From: Klebsormidium nitens
Lineage: Eukaryota; Streptophyta; Klebsormidiophyceae; Klebsormidiales; Klebsormidiaceae
Assembly: GCA_000708835.1 (NCBI GenBank)
Contig: DF237022.1
Coordinates: 158,787 to 222,786 of the forward strand
Length of the DNA stretch: 64,000 nt
Reading direction: 5' to 3'
Position 1 is the stretch's first letter. Each line of letters opens with the position of its first letter. A program made the translations under genes and the position numbers. The notes beneath the pieces were generated by a model. That model saw only the letters and a program-made list of their open reading frames with translations, was not told the origin of the DNA and ran no database searches. Shown in pieces: positions 48,009 to 59,744 of the stretch.

Positions 48009-51000
48009 CTAAACTTCCGAAGTCTTGCGCCAGATTTTGCCAGCGCCGAAGCCTTCCGCCCACCTCTTCAGTCTCTCCTTGTTCCCAACTCGAACGGCGC
48101 CCAACCGACCAGCTTGCGCCTCCATGTCTGCCAAGGCTTGCCCGTGCCCCAAAGCAGCAGCCTTGCTGAGAAACTCGTGGGCCTTGCTCAGGTCCTCCCT
48201 CCTGTGAAGCGAAGTCCGCTTCGCCCCCTTCCTGTAGAGCAGACTCAGCTGGTAGTGCGCCTCCGCAAGACCCTGCTCGGCCGCCCTCTCGAACCACCAT
48301 AGAGCCTTTGCAGGGGGCAGGCACTTGCCCCGAGCAAGTTGTGCGGGCGCGTAGCCCGATCCAGCCGCCCGTAGGAACCACTTGGAAGCCTTGCCCCGGT
48401 CCTTCCGTACTCCTGTCCCCGACAGGTAGCACTCGCCAACAACATGTTGCGCGGGGGCGTACCCCTTGCCGGCGGCTTCCTTGTAGTATCCGAACACTTT
48501 CTTCAGGGGCACCGCTTTGTGCGTCAACAAGCTCTGCGGCGTATCCCGCTGCTTGAGATAGTACCGCCCCAGGAGAGCGTTGGCGAGGGCGGCCCCTTGC
48601 GCGGCAGCCTGGCCCAACCAATACACCGCTTTCGCCTCATCCTCGTTCCAGTACTTCACCCCCAAGGCCGTCTCAAACAAAGGGTCATTTGCCTGTGTGG
48701 CCCACCGGAGAAGCTCCGTCTCGGCCGCTGTTATGAGCCACTCCGCCAAGGCCGGGTTACGCTTCACGCCCCCCGACCCCTCCCGGCACGCAGTCGCCAA
48801 CACGAGCTTCGCTATGGGCTCCGCCAGATGAATCACCCGGCTGGCATACTCAACGCCCCGCTCCTTGTCCTGGGGTACCCCCTTTCCGTAAAAGTAGCAA
48901 TCGGAGAGTGCAGCCCACGCCTCGGGCAGTCCCCCCGGGCCCTCACCCGCCATCTCGAAATAATCGGCCGCCGTTGCCTCGTCGAAAGAAACCCCCAAGC
49001 AGGGGACGCTGAAGCAGATGCCGAGCTGGAACTGGGCTCTTGGGTCTCCGTCCCTGGCTCCGGCTTTGAGCTTGTCAAGAGTCGTCCCGGTTTGGAGGCG
49101 GGGGGCCAGGGAAACGAGGGAATGGGCGTTGTCAGAGTAGTTGGGGGTTTCGGTCGGCAGCGGGTATCGCACCCTGCTGGCCCAGCTGCGAATCTCCCTC
49201 CTAAGATCATAGTTGGGGGTGAGCTCGATTCTCCCCGGGTGTTGGATGGTCCCGGGACCGCTACCGCTGAAAAAGAAGAGGATCCAGGCTTAAGCAAAAC
49301 TGGCATCTCATGAGCAGTGGCTATCCCACGGGCGCCTGATATTGTGCACACCTAACAGAGCTGCGATTTCAGATGTTTTTCTTCCTTGGCACGCCTTCAA
49401 GTAGCCAGAATAGCAGGATTCAAGTCCCTCATCGGTTATGCGCATTTGCAGTGGTTACTGAAAGATTTCGCCTTGTTGCCCGTGAGAAACAGTTTTTAGC
49501 TCTAAATTCTGATTGCACTTGGAGATGAAAAAGACCCTAGAGCTCTAGTTCCAGATCATTGTGCCGAGCACCATCTTTGGAGGTGTGGACAGGAAGGACC
49601 TTTTGCTGGCTTCCTCTTTCCGTCCTTCTTCCGGACCTTCATCAAGGTTTCACGAACTACAGAAGCTTGATGTGCGGACCTATGTAGGACCCAAGTTGAC
49701 TGATAACTCCGACAGTCAACTGTGCAGTCGAGAAGTCGGACGCATCTGAACCCACTAAAGAACCACAAGAGAGCCGCATAAGGCCTTGCCACAAACTGAC
49801 TAGCAGTCGCAGTACTCCAGCCCTAGCAGCCTTCTTGAGACGGGGGTCCAGAAAGTCCAGCTACCTTACATGAGTGAAACCTCTTCTTTCGCAATATCAA
49901 TGGAACACAAAAGACGAGACAAAGGAGCTAAGCCATTGGCAGCCAAAGAGTACCTAGGAATGGCCGAAGAATGGGGACAACCAAAAAGGCATTGGCTTTG
50001 CAAAGCTTATCCAAAGTTGAGCTGAGCTTCGTGCAACAGGAAATCAGTCCAACAGATTGGAGAATGTTTGAACCACCTAGGAACTACGAGAGGAGATTTT
50101 TTTTTGACACGAAATGCAGCTGTCGGCTGTCCCATTACGCAAAACTGAAGCCAAAACCGATCACAGCTGAAGCTGACAGCTGCGAGATGCTTTTGTAATC
50201 CAACAACGCCGCCGGAGAGAGTACTGCTCGCCTTACCTTAGCCACTGCTGAACCGCGGCCCTCTCGTAGGACTGGCGGCTGCTGAAGAGGAACACTGGGT
50301 CCACCATAACGCCTCCCGTGATCGGACACCGGTAGTTGGCCGGGACGTCCTCTTCAGTCGACTCGCTCGCGCCAGGCGTCGTCTCCGTATTGTGCAGACT
50401 CCGCAGTGGTAAAAGCTCCTGGGTAGTCGCGTCCCATGGGACCATGTGACCCGCCGATCCCTGGCGATCCGCGAGGTTCTGGTTCTGTTCCTCCAACGGA
50501 GCAGGGGGTTTGTAGGAGCAGAGGACGGGAGCAATCTCCTGCGGGGCCGCCATGTCTTGGGCCAGTTCGTGGATGGTCCTTAGTTGAGGCAGAAGATGCA
50601 TAATTCGATCAGGCCTGTCCTCAACCGCGGGCGTTGTGCACTGGACGCCAAGGAGGGCGAGCTGCAGAGAGGCAACACCGGGTGTTGAGTCGCCGCAGAA
50701 CGATAGGATTCGAAATCAGGGGCGTTGACGGGAGGAACTAGACGCAGAGGGGCGCGGAGTGGCAGCTTGAGGTTGCTGTCAGGCGATATCTGCCGATTGG
50801 GAAGCGGTCCTTGTAAATTTAGCAATGCAAAGCACGCGGGTCGACCTCTCTGGAGTATTTAAGAAAACGCCTGACAGCAGCTGTCCGGATGAGACTCATA
50901 TACCATTCGTAAACCATTACCTTGCACTAGAAGACAACCCCACTACGTCCAGATTATGATAGTTTGCCTTGTCAAGCCGGTGTTTTTTTGAGTCCTATTG

Positions 51001-54000
51001 AAGAAAGAAGCATTCTCGCATGCCGGCAGAGTAGCTGCAATCTGCTAAGATTTACCGCCGTGTGAATTGCAATTATCGTAGCCTCAAAATCGCCGAGGTC
51101 TACTGCCAAAGGACGTTGTACAAACGAGCGGTTGGAGCGGGTCACCTGATCTTTTCATTCCACGATTAGCCGAGGACTCTTCTCCACGAATTATAAGCAA
51201 AAGCGAAGGTACAAGACAATTGAATGGCTGACCTTATGCGCCACGTACTCTGGCCACCTCCCAGCCGTCCGATCGAGGAGCGCCATGAAACCCCCCTCAT
51301 CGAGAGCGTCCTTCATGGCACCCACGACGTCGTGGGGCGCGCGATTGGTCAGAAGCTGGAGGACGCAGATGCCGAAAGCGTACACGTCACTTTCCGTGGA
51401 TTGGGGGTCCGCAGAGTCCCCGTTCCGTTGGCCCTCTGCACGGAGGAAAGGCGTCGGCCGATTAGGTCTGCGAGTTTGCGAACTTGCAGACGCAAGCAAA
51501 GCTAGTTCTGCAATCAGAAGGCCTAGGGCTTGGCAGAGATCAGCTCAAAGCCTTTGGTGAAAAAGCAGCGCAGAAAGTACGTCAATCTCGCCACGAATGC
51601 CCTGTGAGAGGAGCACCAAGGAGCGGAAAGGGTCGCTTTGTTACAAATAACTGTCCTTGGGCACAATTTGTCCTTTTCCAGTCGTATCTGTCAAATGTTT
51701 CATGTCGAACCCGCACTGTCTGAAGTAACAAGCTCAACAATCCTGCGATGCTGCTGGCTCCAAACCCACAACTCTGTCCATCGATCAGCAGGCTTCCATC
51801 CCTCGAACCGGCTGAAAGGCCCGGATACCATACGAGAATATTTCTCCTAGCCCGAACCTTGAAAGAAAGTCGGCAGCTGGACGCTGCAAAACAGCCCACC
51901 GGTCACTCGATGAGGCCAAAACGTGACCCCACAACAGTACAAAAAGGAGAACGTGTTGCGATCTCGTTACCTGGGTCTGTGGAGATCTGACGGCCGGAGT
52001 CGCTCTCGGGAGTCCGTTGGGGCCCTTCGCTGCTGCTCCGGGCCGTCTTTGCCATCGCCGCGGTGGCGAGCTCGGGTGGCGCACTCGCGACCCCGACGTC
52101 AGCCAGCTTGGCGGTGACGTTCTCGTCCAGCAGGATGTTGGACGGCGTCAGATTCTCATGGATGATGTGGGGGCGGGAGGTGTGAATGTACTGCAGCGCC
52201 TCCGCAATCTGCAGCAGCAAAAGCATTTTCAGTTCTAATGGAGGGTCGGAATATACTTCAACTTTCCTTTTTTTACGTTTCTATCTGAAAGTTTAGGATG
52301 CAGAAGTTGAACCTTTAAGAGCTGTGGCATTCCAACAAGCTATGGTTCAGGCGCGGCGGAATCTTGCAAGTAGATCTAGCGTCGCCAAGTTTGGGCGCAG
52401 GTTGATCGACTACACGAAATCCCTAGAAGGCGGAATGTCAAATGCGACAATTCTTTTGTCTCATTCAAGGCCAGGAGACTCCTACCGGTCTAACACGAAC
52501 TCAAATCCCCCAGTCGAACCGCAGCTCAACAGATATCGAAAGTTTAGAAGGGACCTGCATACTTTTGAGCTCTAGAAGCATCAGAAGCGTAGCCGTGTCG
52601 GGCAACAGACTGCCTCTGACCAAAAGCTGGTCGATGCAACCGATGCGCGCGTATACAATCGAATTCGTCAGAGCACTTTCAAGAAACATGGATTGGCAAT
52701 CGAAGAAAAAGGTGCTGGAAAGATGTGGTTGAATCGAAAGCGGATCTTAAAGCATAATCTGAAGTTATCCTGACTTCCAGCACAGGGGTTTTCCCTGATA
52801 ATAAACCACTGGTCGGTTACGGGCTGGTTGGTCGCTGGTGTTGCATCACACAACCAGACTCGGGCGTTGACCAGCATTGTATCGAAGTTAAAGCCAGCTT
52901 ATTTGTCAAATCACCAGCCTCAAAGCTGGTAAGCAGCAAAACCACTGTGCAGAGTGCACAACACAACCTACCTCCACCGCGATTCTAATCCGCTCAAACC
53001 AGGGCAACGGCGCAGAGTCGCCCTTTCCGGCCAGGCAGTCCTCGAGGGAGCCGTTGGCGCAGTACTCGTAAACAAGGCAGCCGCCGCGCTCGGGGGAGTA
53101 GCCAAGGAGCGTCGCGACGTGCGGGTGACGCAGGCGGCTCAGAATCTCCACCTTGCGCCGAATTTCGCCAGGATCCTGCGAGCCGAGCAAACGGGTTGAA
53201 ACGAAACCCTCGAGCCGATCTAGGTGAGAGGAGTTAACTTCGATTTTGCACCTCGCGTTGGGGCTGCAGCGAGGCTGGGGGTAAAGTAAACGCGATTAAG
53301 GATTATGACGCAGAAACGCCGCCGCCGCTTTGCAGGGACACTGCCGGAAAGGCCAGAGCGCGAAGAGAGGAGTCAGCGAATGTACTGAACGCAGGGTAGG
53401 GAAGAGAATCCTGAGGGAGCTCGACATAGGGCATGTGAACTAATGGAAGGGTTAGACGAGACCATTCTGAATCAGCAAAAAGCTCCATTCCTACGCAAAT
53501 TCTGCAAACTCTGGCTGCTCGTTTTCGTGCTGTCCGCCGTTTCCATTCCCGAACCGGATGCGTCGAGGAACTTCCATGACGGCCCTGGCACAATGTACAA
53601 GAAAGCGTCGGGCCAACCAAAGCATTTTCACGGCTGTTCGGGAGGGAGCACATTCTGCCCCTACCTGCAGACCTTCCAGGTCTAGGAGTTTGAGGGACAC
53701 TGGCGCGCCGTCCAGCTGGCCACGATAGACCTTCCCGAGCAGTCCTCCGAGCAGCTTTGCCGAGCCAAAGTTGTCCGTCGCCACCTCTAGATCTTGGTAT
53801 GTGAAGATACGGACGCTCCGCAATACCTGCATAATGCAAGTTCCACGAAATATGGTTTCTGTTAGTCAAATCGCGCTATGGAAAGAAAGGCTGGCAATGG
53901 ACCCAGGGTAAGGGTGATGAGAAGGGCTGAGAAACATGTTTCGTCAACGTAGATAGCTTGATAGCAAAATTCCGGTTGCCTGCTTTGAAGAATAGGTGCT

Positions 54001-54497
54001 GAAGTCCGCAGATCCAAGCTTCCTTGCAGTAATGTGCACAATCCATGGAGCCTTCAAGACGTTTACTCGTTGAAGTTGAGTCAAGTGTACACGAAGTACC
54101 CAGCTGACAGTTTGATTAAACTCTGAAACTTTGTTTTTGAGCGGCCGCTCTTGGAGAACGGGTCTGAGCAAATGGGAAGTTCCGAATACTCCACCGTGGA
54201 GTTCAGGTCGAGGTTTGCGATGCCCATCTGCGCGATGTCGACAGCCTTGGGGGTGTCAGCCTCGGGCCCCTCTTTCGGACGGCCAATTGTCCCTCCACCT
54301 GGTTCAACCCCGGAGAGCTCCGGGGGCGTGGTTGCGCTGTTCTCAGACTTCGCGTTTTTGGTGCCCTTCTTGAAGGCTCTCCTGAACCAACCCAACAGAC
54401 TTGTTCCGGTCCCTGGTTTGCTGGACCCGTTGTTAGTGCCAGGCACGAGGGGAGTTGGTGGAGGAGGGGCCTGTACAAAAGTAGTGCGTTGAGTCAT
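48009..54497 (-). CDS. Pseudokinase / U-box / SEL1-repeat protein
   Basis: Seven exons on the minus strand: 54497-54093, 53826-53665, 53175-52972, 52208-51971, 51435-51233, 50661-50237, 49266-48009. They are phase-consistent and give 964 aa. After a Pro/Gly-rich start comes a plant RLCK/PUB-type kinase fold: FTYQDLEVATDNFG, glycine loop LGGLLGKVYRG, beta-3 lysine in VSLKLL, VYEYCANGSLEDCL, ESDVYAFG, DRPDR. The catalytic HRD is H-E-N, the following K is T (LTPSN), and DFG is D-V-G, so phosphotransfer is unlikely. A U-box follows, split by an intron: YRCPITGGVMVDPVF, SYERAAVQQWL, then LTPNYDLRREIRSW. The last 380 residues are about seven SEL1/TPR-like repeats (ALSDCYFYGKGVPQD, VVGECYLSGTGVRKD). 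A ubiquitin ligase with a scaffold kinase and repeat-based substrate binding is inferred. The end of exon 1 (54093) is the weakest junction. The first codons may not be the start; see the upstream exons. Confidence 0.85.
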
Positions 54498-54930
54498 TTT
54501 GTAATTAGGATTTGAAACACTTTGAAGACATTATTTCCGGGACCTAAAAGAGACAGGCAAGAGAAGGCAGTGACTGGAGGTGACGGAAATTGTAACCGTG
54601 ACCATCCAAGCAGGCGCAGGACGATCGAAAGCCCGTACTCAACCGGAACGTTCGACGAAGCAGATGGGGCTGCATTGCAGAACGAAGCTTGTTAAGTCCT
54701 TGATGCCTAGCGTTTCCCGGCAGAAGACACCTGGGACCTCAGAAGTTGAGTATGACTGAACACTGCCTATGACTAAACACTTCAGCCCCATATCTCTGTG
54801 TGAAATCACGTTATCCAACTAAGCCTTATAGCAGAGGTCTCCTGCCACGAAACGGCATACAGGAGAGCTTGGTTCCCCATTTCGAGGCACACAATTTCTC
54901 AGCAATTGCGCGCGGTGCCAATGACCTTAC

Positions 54931-57900
54931 CTGAACCGCCAGTGCCTCGCTGTGAGGCCGACTCCCTGCCAGACACTCGCTGACGTCAGCAATCGCAGCC
55001 AGCTGCATCTCTTGGCCGCCTGCAGCCACGCGCTGGGGGTTGCGAGCGCCGCTGACGTCAGCAACCCGAACCGGGACGTCAGGGCCACCGCGAAGACCGC
55101 AACCGGCGTCCCACTCGGGCAAGTACCACGATCCCGTGTCGCCGCTGTCGGAAGGTCTGGAGCCGCCACCGCTGCCGCCGTCTCTGTCTCCGTCACTGGA
55201 TCCGCCGTCCCGACCGCGACAATCCGCTGCGCCGTTTCCGCCCCCCCTGGGGGGAGGTTTGCCATCATCATCATCCCCCCCTCCGTCGCTGTCCATATCG
55301 TCTCCCTCGTCCTCGTCCTCCTCTTCTTCTTCTTCCCCCCCCTCTTCGTCGCTCTGTCCGCCCCCCTCCGCCTCTCCTTGTCTCTCGCCGACGACCATTT
55401 CCTGCTCATTCTCCTCTTCCCACCCCCCGGCACCAGCCTCAGGCTCATACACCCCTGCTCCATTCTTCGGGTAGAGGATCCAGGTGTCCATCTCTTCTGA
55501 GCCTTCCTGTAGAGCTGATCCACCAGGGCTCTCTGGTTCACAGTCGACAAGAACAAGCCCAGGTCCGTCCCTTGCAGCCTCCAACACCATGTCCCAGGAA
55601 AGCCCTGTTGATCCGCTGCCCGGAGGCCCATCAAATCCGCCGCCCGGAAGANNNNNNNNNNNNNNNNNNNNNNNNNNNNNNNNNNNNNNNNNNNNNNNNN
55701 NNNNNNNNNNNNNNNNNNNNNNNNNNNNNNNNNNNNNNNNNNNNNNNNNNNNNNNNNNNNNNNNNNNNNNNNNNNNNNNNNNNNNNNNNNNNNNNNNNNN
55801 NNNNNNNNNNNNNNNNNNNNNNNNNNNNNNNNNNNNNNNNNNNNNNNNNNNNNNNNNNNNNNNNNNNNNNNNNNNNNNNNNNNNNNNNNNNNNNNNNNNN
55901 NNNNNNNNNNNNNNNNNNNNNNNNNNNNNNNNNNNNNNNNNNNNNNNNNNNNNNNNNNNNNNNNNNNNNNNNNNNNNNNNNNNNNNNNNNNNNNNNNNNN
56001 NNNNNNNNNNNNNNNNNNNNNNNNNNNNNNNNNNNNNNNNNNNNNNNNNNNNNNNNNNNNNNNNNNNNNNNNNNNNNNNNNNNNNNNNNNNNNNNNNNNN
56101 NNNNNNNNNNNNNNNNNNNNNNNNNNNNNNNNNNNNNNNNNNNNNNNNNNNNNNNNNNNNNNNNNNNNNNNNNNNNNNNNNNNNNNNNNNNNNNNNNNNN
56201 NNNNNNNNNNNNNNNNNNNNNNNNNNNNNNNNNNNNNNNNNNNNNNNNNNNNNNNNNNNNNNNNNNNNNNNNNNNNNNNNNNNNNNNNNNNNNNNNNNNN
56301 NNNNNNNNNNNNNNNNNNNNNNNNNNNNNNNNNNNNNNNNNNNNNNNNNNNNNNNNNNNNNNNNNNNNNNNNNNNNNNNNNNNNNNNNNNNNAAGACTCT
56401 CCAATCCGCCGTCAAGAAACCCCTCGAAATTGCTGCCCGGATAGCCCCCGAATTTGCTGCCCGGAAGAGACCCCAATTCGCTGCCCGGAAGCCCCTCCAT
56501 TCCGGCGCCCGGAAGCCCCTCCATTCCGGCGCTCGGAAGCCCCTCAAATCCGCTGCTCGGAAGTCCCTCAAGTCCGCTGCTCGGAAGCCCCTTTACTACG
56601 CTGCCCGAAGGCCCCTCAAATCCGCTGCCCAAAGGCCCCTCCAATCCGCTGCCCAAAGGCCCCTCCAATCCGCTGCCCGAAAGCCTCCCCAATCCGGCGC
56701 CCGGAAGCCCGTCCAATCCGCTGCCCGGAAGCCCCATTGATCTGGTAAGCTCGAACCTTGCGTGAGCGAGCCCCTCCCGTCGCGGGCGCTTTAGACCACC
56801 CTCTACTCTGGCCCCCTCAAACCCAAACCCCTCGTTTACACCGTCGTCTGATGACGTGGCTGAGAGTGGCCCCTCTGAGCTCCCGGAGGGGCTCCCACTG
56901 GGTTCGGGCTGCCCCTCTTGCGTGCCTTTCAGAGCGGCAAAGTATGCCATCATTGCGCAGGGGAGGCGTAGGCTCAACTCTTGTTGGAAGTACCGAGTGA
57001 TTCCCTCCTTGAGGGCCTCCAGCCCGTCCGGGTCATTGCGGTGGCGTTTTAAGACCGCGTCGATAACAGCGTGACACTCACATTTACTGAGCGCCTGCAT
57101 GCGGCCCCGGTACTTGGCTTCTCGGTAGTTCGCTCTCTCCTGCCAATAGGCCTCTGTCTTGTCTCGGTAGTCCTCCGGGGTCAGCTTCTGGTGTTCCTCT
57201 GGAACGTCGAACTCCGGAAAACAGTCGAGGACCTGTAAATTGGATCGCAAGCTAAGCTATTGGAAGGTTTGTAAGTCGTCCCTTTCTTGCTTTTGATTTT
57301 AGTGGGTGAGCCATTTGCCTGTGAGCAGTCCTGGCAAGTGCACAAATTGCCAAGACAGCTCAACTCAAATACAGAGTTCCTTCACCTCGCGTCCGCTTAC
57401 TGACTCCTCCACCAGGCTCCTAAAAAGCAAGGTGATATTCAAGAAACAAACTTAGATGAGAGCTGACTGCTACCCTTTCTGAGAAATGTACTGATAGGCA
57501 CAGGTCCTCCTTAAGATTGTGCTCATTGCTAATTGGGAGATTAGAGACACAATTGCATTGAAGACTGCGACCTGGAAAGGCGCCACACACTTCACATATC
57601 TAGACAGAGTAATAGACTCTCTGACGAGATTCGTGCACGCACTTTCGTGGCCACGCAAACAAACGACTTTCGTGGTCAGCTTAACCAGAGTAAAGGCTCC
57701 CTAGCTGTATCGGAGCAAAACAATTCCCTAACTGAATATTACAAGTCTTTGGATCACAAAAACTGAAACTCAACTGAAGGTTAACAAGATGACCAACATG
57801 ATCAAACTCAAGTAGGCAATCTGCTTCTTTTACATATTTGTTGACAAGTTCACAGAAAGGAAGAGGCGCATACCGCTGTGGTTGAACATGGCCCATGTAC

Positions 57901-59459
57901 CCGTACGTGAAGAGTATTCTCTGATCTAGATTTCGAGGTTCTCAATTGAGTTCCAAGGTTGTCATTCAAAGACAACAAACGCAGGAATCATTTGCTGTTG
58001 CTTCTCCTACAGGGGCCCCGCAAAATAATTTTAGGCCTTGATGTTGCCAAAAGCCCTCGACCAGTCTTTGCTCCTCAGCAAATGAGCTTTCAGGCGATAA
58101 CGACAAACTTTGCAAACAGAATCAATAAGTGGATTAAACCGTAACTAGTAAACGGAGCCTTGGCAAATTAACAGGTCCCAACTTGAACCTTGAATCCTGA
58201 TTAACGTGCTCTACATTGTGAAGAGAATCCAGGGAAACTGATGTCTTACCGGAGCCCTTGATCTAGGCCCTTTTCCCTTCTCGATCTTTATCATCTCTGC
58301 GACCATCTTCTGTAGATCATTCTGGCGGACGTCTGCCAATACTTTGCTGGGGGGGATGAGTTTGTGACTGTGTCTGTCAATGACAGGTGCTTCACTGCAA
58401 AGTATCCAAACAACTTGCCTTGAGAGGACTTTTGTTATCCTGGTGTCTCCCTCGTGGTCAAAGCTAGCTTGTGGTCTGACTGAACACAGTGCCACATAAT
58501 AAAGACTTTTGAGGCCCGTTTCTTGTTGTGCATCCAGTGCCCTTCGTACAGCTTGTATTGAGGGTGTAATGGGGGGGAGCTCTTGGAGTGTTTTAGCATA
58601 ATACAGACTTAACACCTGTCTTTCAGCCTGACCTTCAAGAGTCAGCATGTAGCCAGCTCAGACACAGCTATTATGAGCATCATTTTTGACAATTATCCAT
58701 CATGTCCAATGTAATACAGCTGGCTGAAACAGCAAAGCTTGGCAAAGAACTAGACTTCCATTCTTCCTTCCACTGGACTGTTGCTATGCAGAGTTTACTG
58801 CCTGATTGCAGAATGTGCATTTGCGGATGTCAAGTTATCCTTGGAGACCAAGAAAACCCTGGGATTTTGTTAAAGCATTTCTTTGCATAGATGGCCAATC
58901 TTCATCCCATTGCCTGCAGCCCCACTGGGAGCTGCCTCATATTTCTTTGCCGAAGGTACTCTAAGACATCTTCTCAGTTTAAGGCAATCATGGCACTCAT
59001 CTGATTGGATTATCTGACCCTCTCTGACAACTTGTTTTGAACACCTAAGGCCATGACTGGCTTTCTGCAGGACCTCTAAAGAAAGGGGGCAAGTCACACA
59101 ATGCATCCAGTAGCATTCACTCACTTGTCCTGCACGGCCTTCTCAATCACTGGGGCAAGTACCGGCATGACATTTGTCAATCCTGGTGAACTCGTCCAAT
59201 ACCCGTCCAGAATGATCACGAACTTAGAACTACTCTCCTCAAACCCTGGACTCAAAATAGTTCTTATCATGTCGTACAAGCTGCGCTCTTTTTCTTTAGA
59301 AGCCATAAGCAATGGCTGTGGCTCCTGCAGCGCGCTCGCCATTGTTTCAATGAGGGACTTGCTGAGCAAACAGTTTTCTAGATTTCCATCTGGCCTACTA
59401 CGCTGGTGGAAGCAGCCTCGTGTCAGGTCGTTGACATTGACGCGCACGCTGAAGAGATA
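54931..59459 (-). CDS. Unrecognised protein with octapeptide repeats and acidic region; maybe N-terminus of the U-box protein
   Basis: Exons on the minus strand: 59459 (or 59448)-59125, 58394-58250, 57232-54931. Phases agree on both outer junctions. The first part reads as ordinary globular sequence (VRVNVNDLTRGC, FVIILDGYW, EAPVIDRHSHKLIPPSK, FDVPEEHQKLTPEDY) of no family I know. The large exon then holds about 14 visible octapeptides of the type L-P-G-S-G-L-E-G, interrupted by a 741-N gap. After the gap come an acidic run (EEEEEDEDEGDD) and a Gly/Ser/Asp-rich tail. The exon ends at a perfect donor (CAG/GTAAGG) in phase 0. A strong acceptor (TTTTGTACAG) follows at 54470 in the same phase, so these exons may be the 5' half of the pseudokinase/U-box/SEL1 gene. 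Otherwise translation runs on to a stop at 54826. Confidence 0.5.
54979..55062. promoter_or_regulatory. Two copies of the 12-bp palindrome GCTGACGTCAGC
   Basis: Perfect copies lie at 54979-54990 and 55051-55062, inside the coding exon on the minus strand. Two more are at 5037-5048 and 21903-21914. The core TGACGTCA is the classic CRE/bZIP-binding octamer. Regulatory function inside exons is not established; they are marked because the motif is far commoner in this window than chance. Confidence 0.4.
55652..56392. other. Assembly gap (741 N) inside a tandem repeat
   Basis: Both edges of the gap lie in the same 24-bp coding repeat. The repeat frame on the right side and the frame that continues on the left side differ by one base if the N count is taken literally. 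The stated gap length is therefore not the true length. Confidence 0.95.
56393..56745 (-). repeat. 24-bp coding minisatellite (octapeptide repeat)
   Basis: Units of 24 bp, of the general form CTTCCGGGCAGCGGATTKGAGGGG on the minus strand, code L-P-G-S-G-L/F-E-G with variation. About 14 units are visible right of the gap and two more left of it (L-P-G-G-G-F-D-G, P-P-G-S-G-S-T-G). Because the period is a multiple of three, all six frames stay open, which creates false antisense frames here. Confidence 0.9.
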
Positions 59460-59531
59460 CTTTCACAAAAAGAAGAGCTGGAGACCTCTCAAGCAGCTGC
59501 GATCAAAGCATGTTCAGTAGCTCTCTAGAAC

Positions 59532-59744
59532 TTATCGAATGCTCTCTGAAAATCTTCCTTTCAAATGTAAAAGAACATGCACAATGCCAGCTAGAACGGA
59601 AGCCCCATTTGCATCCATCAGCATGGATTCGTGCCCTTCGCTTCCAACCCTTGCAAGCTCTCCTACGTAGCTTTGTTGGAAGATGTAAAGGTTCAAGAAA
59701 GGTCGGGGAAAAATGATGTTCATCTGCCATGATCTGATCAACAA
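59532..59744 (-). other. Possible further 5' exon of the octapeptide-repeat gene
   Basis: The minus strand reads QQSYVGELARVGSEGHESML then M-D-A-N-G-A-S-V-L-A-G-I-V-H-V-L-L, which looks like protein sequence. No donor matching the phase of the exon at 59459/59448 was found with confidence, so it is left out of the model. Confidence 0.3.

Noticed and set aside
55484-56765. Long plus-strand open frames rich in Pro, Ala and Ser repeats
   Set aside because: They are antisense shadows of the 24-bp coding repeat and run through the N gap; a period divisible by three keeps every frame open.
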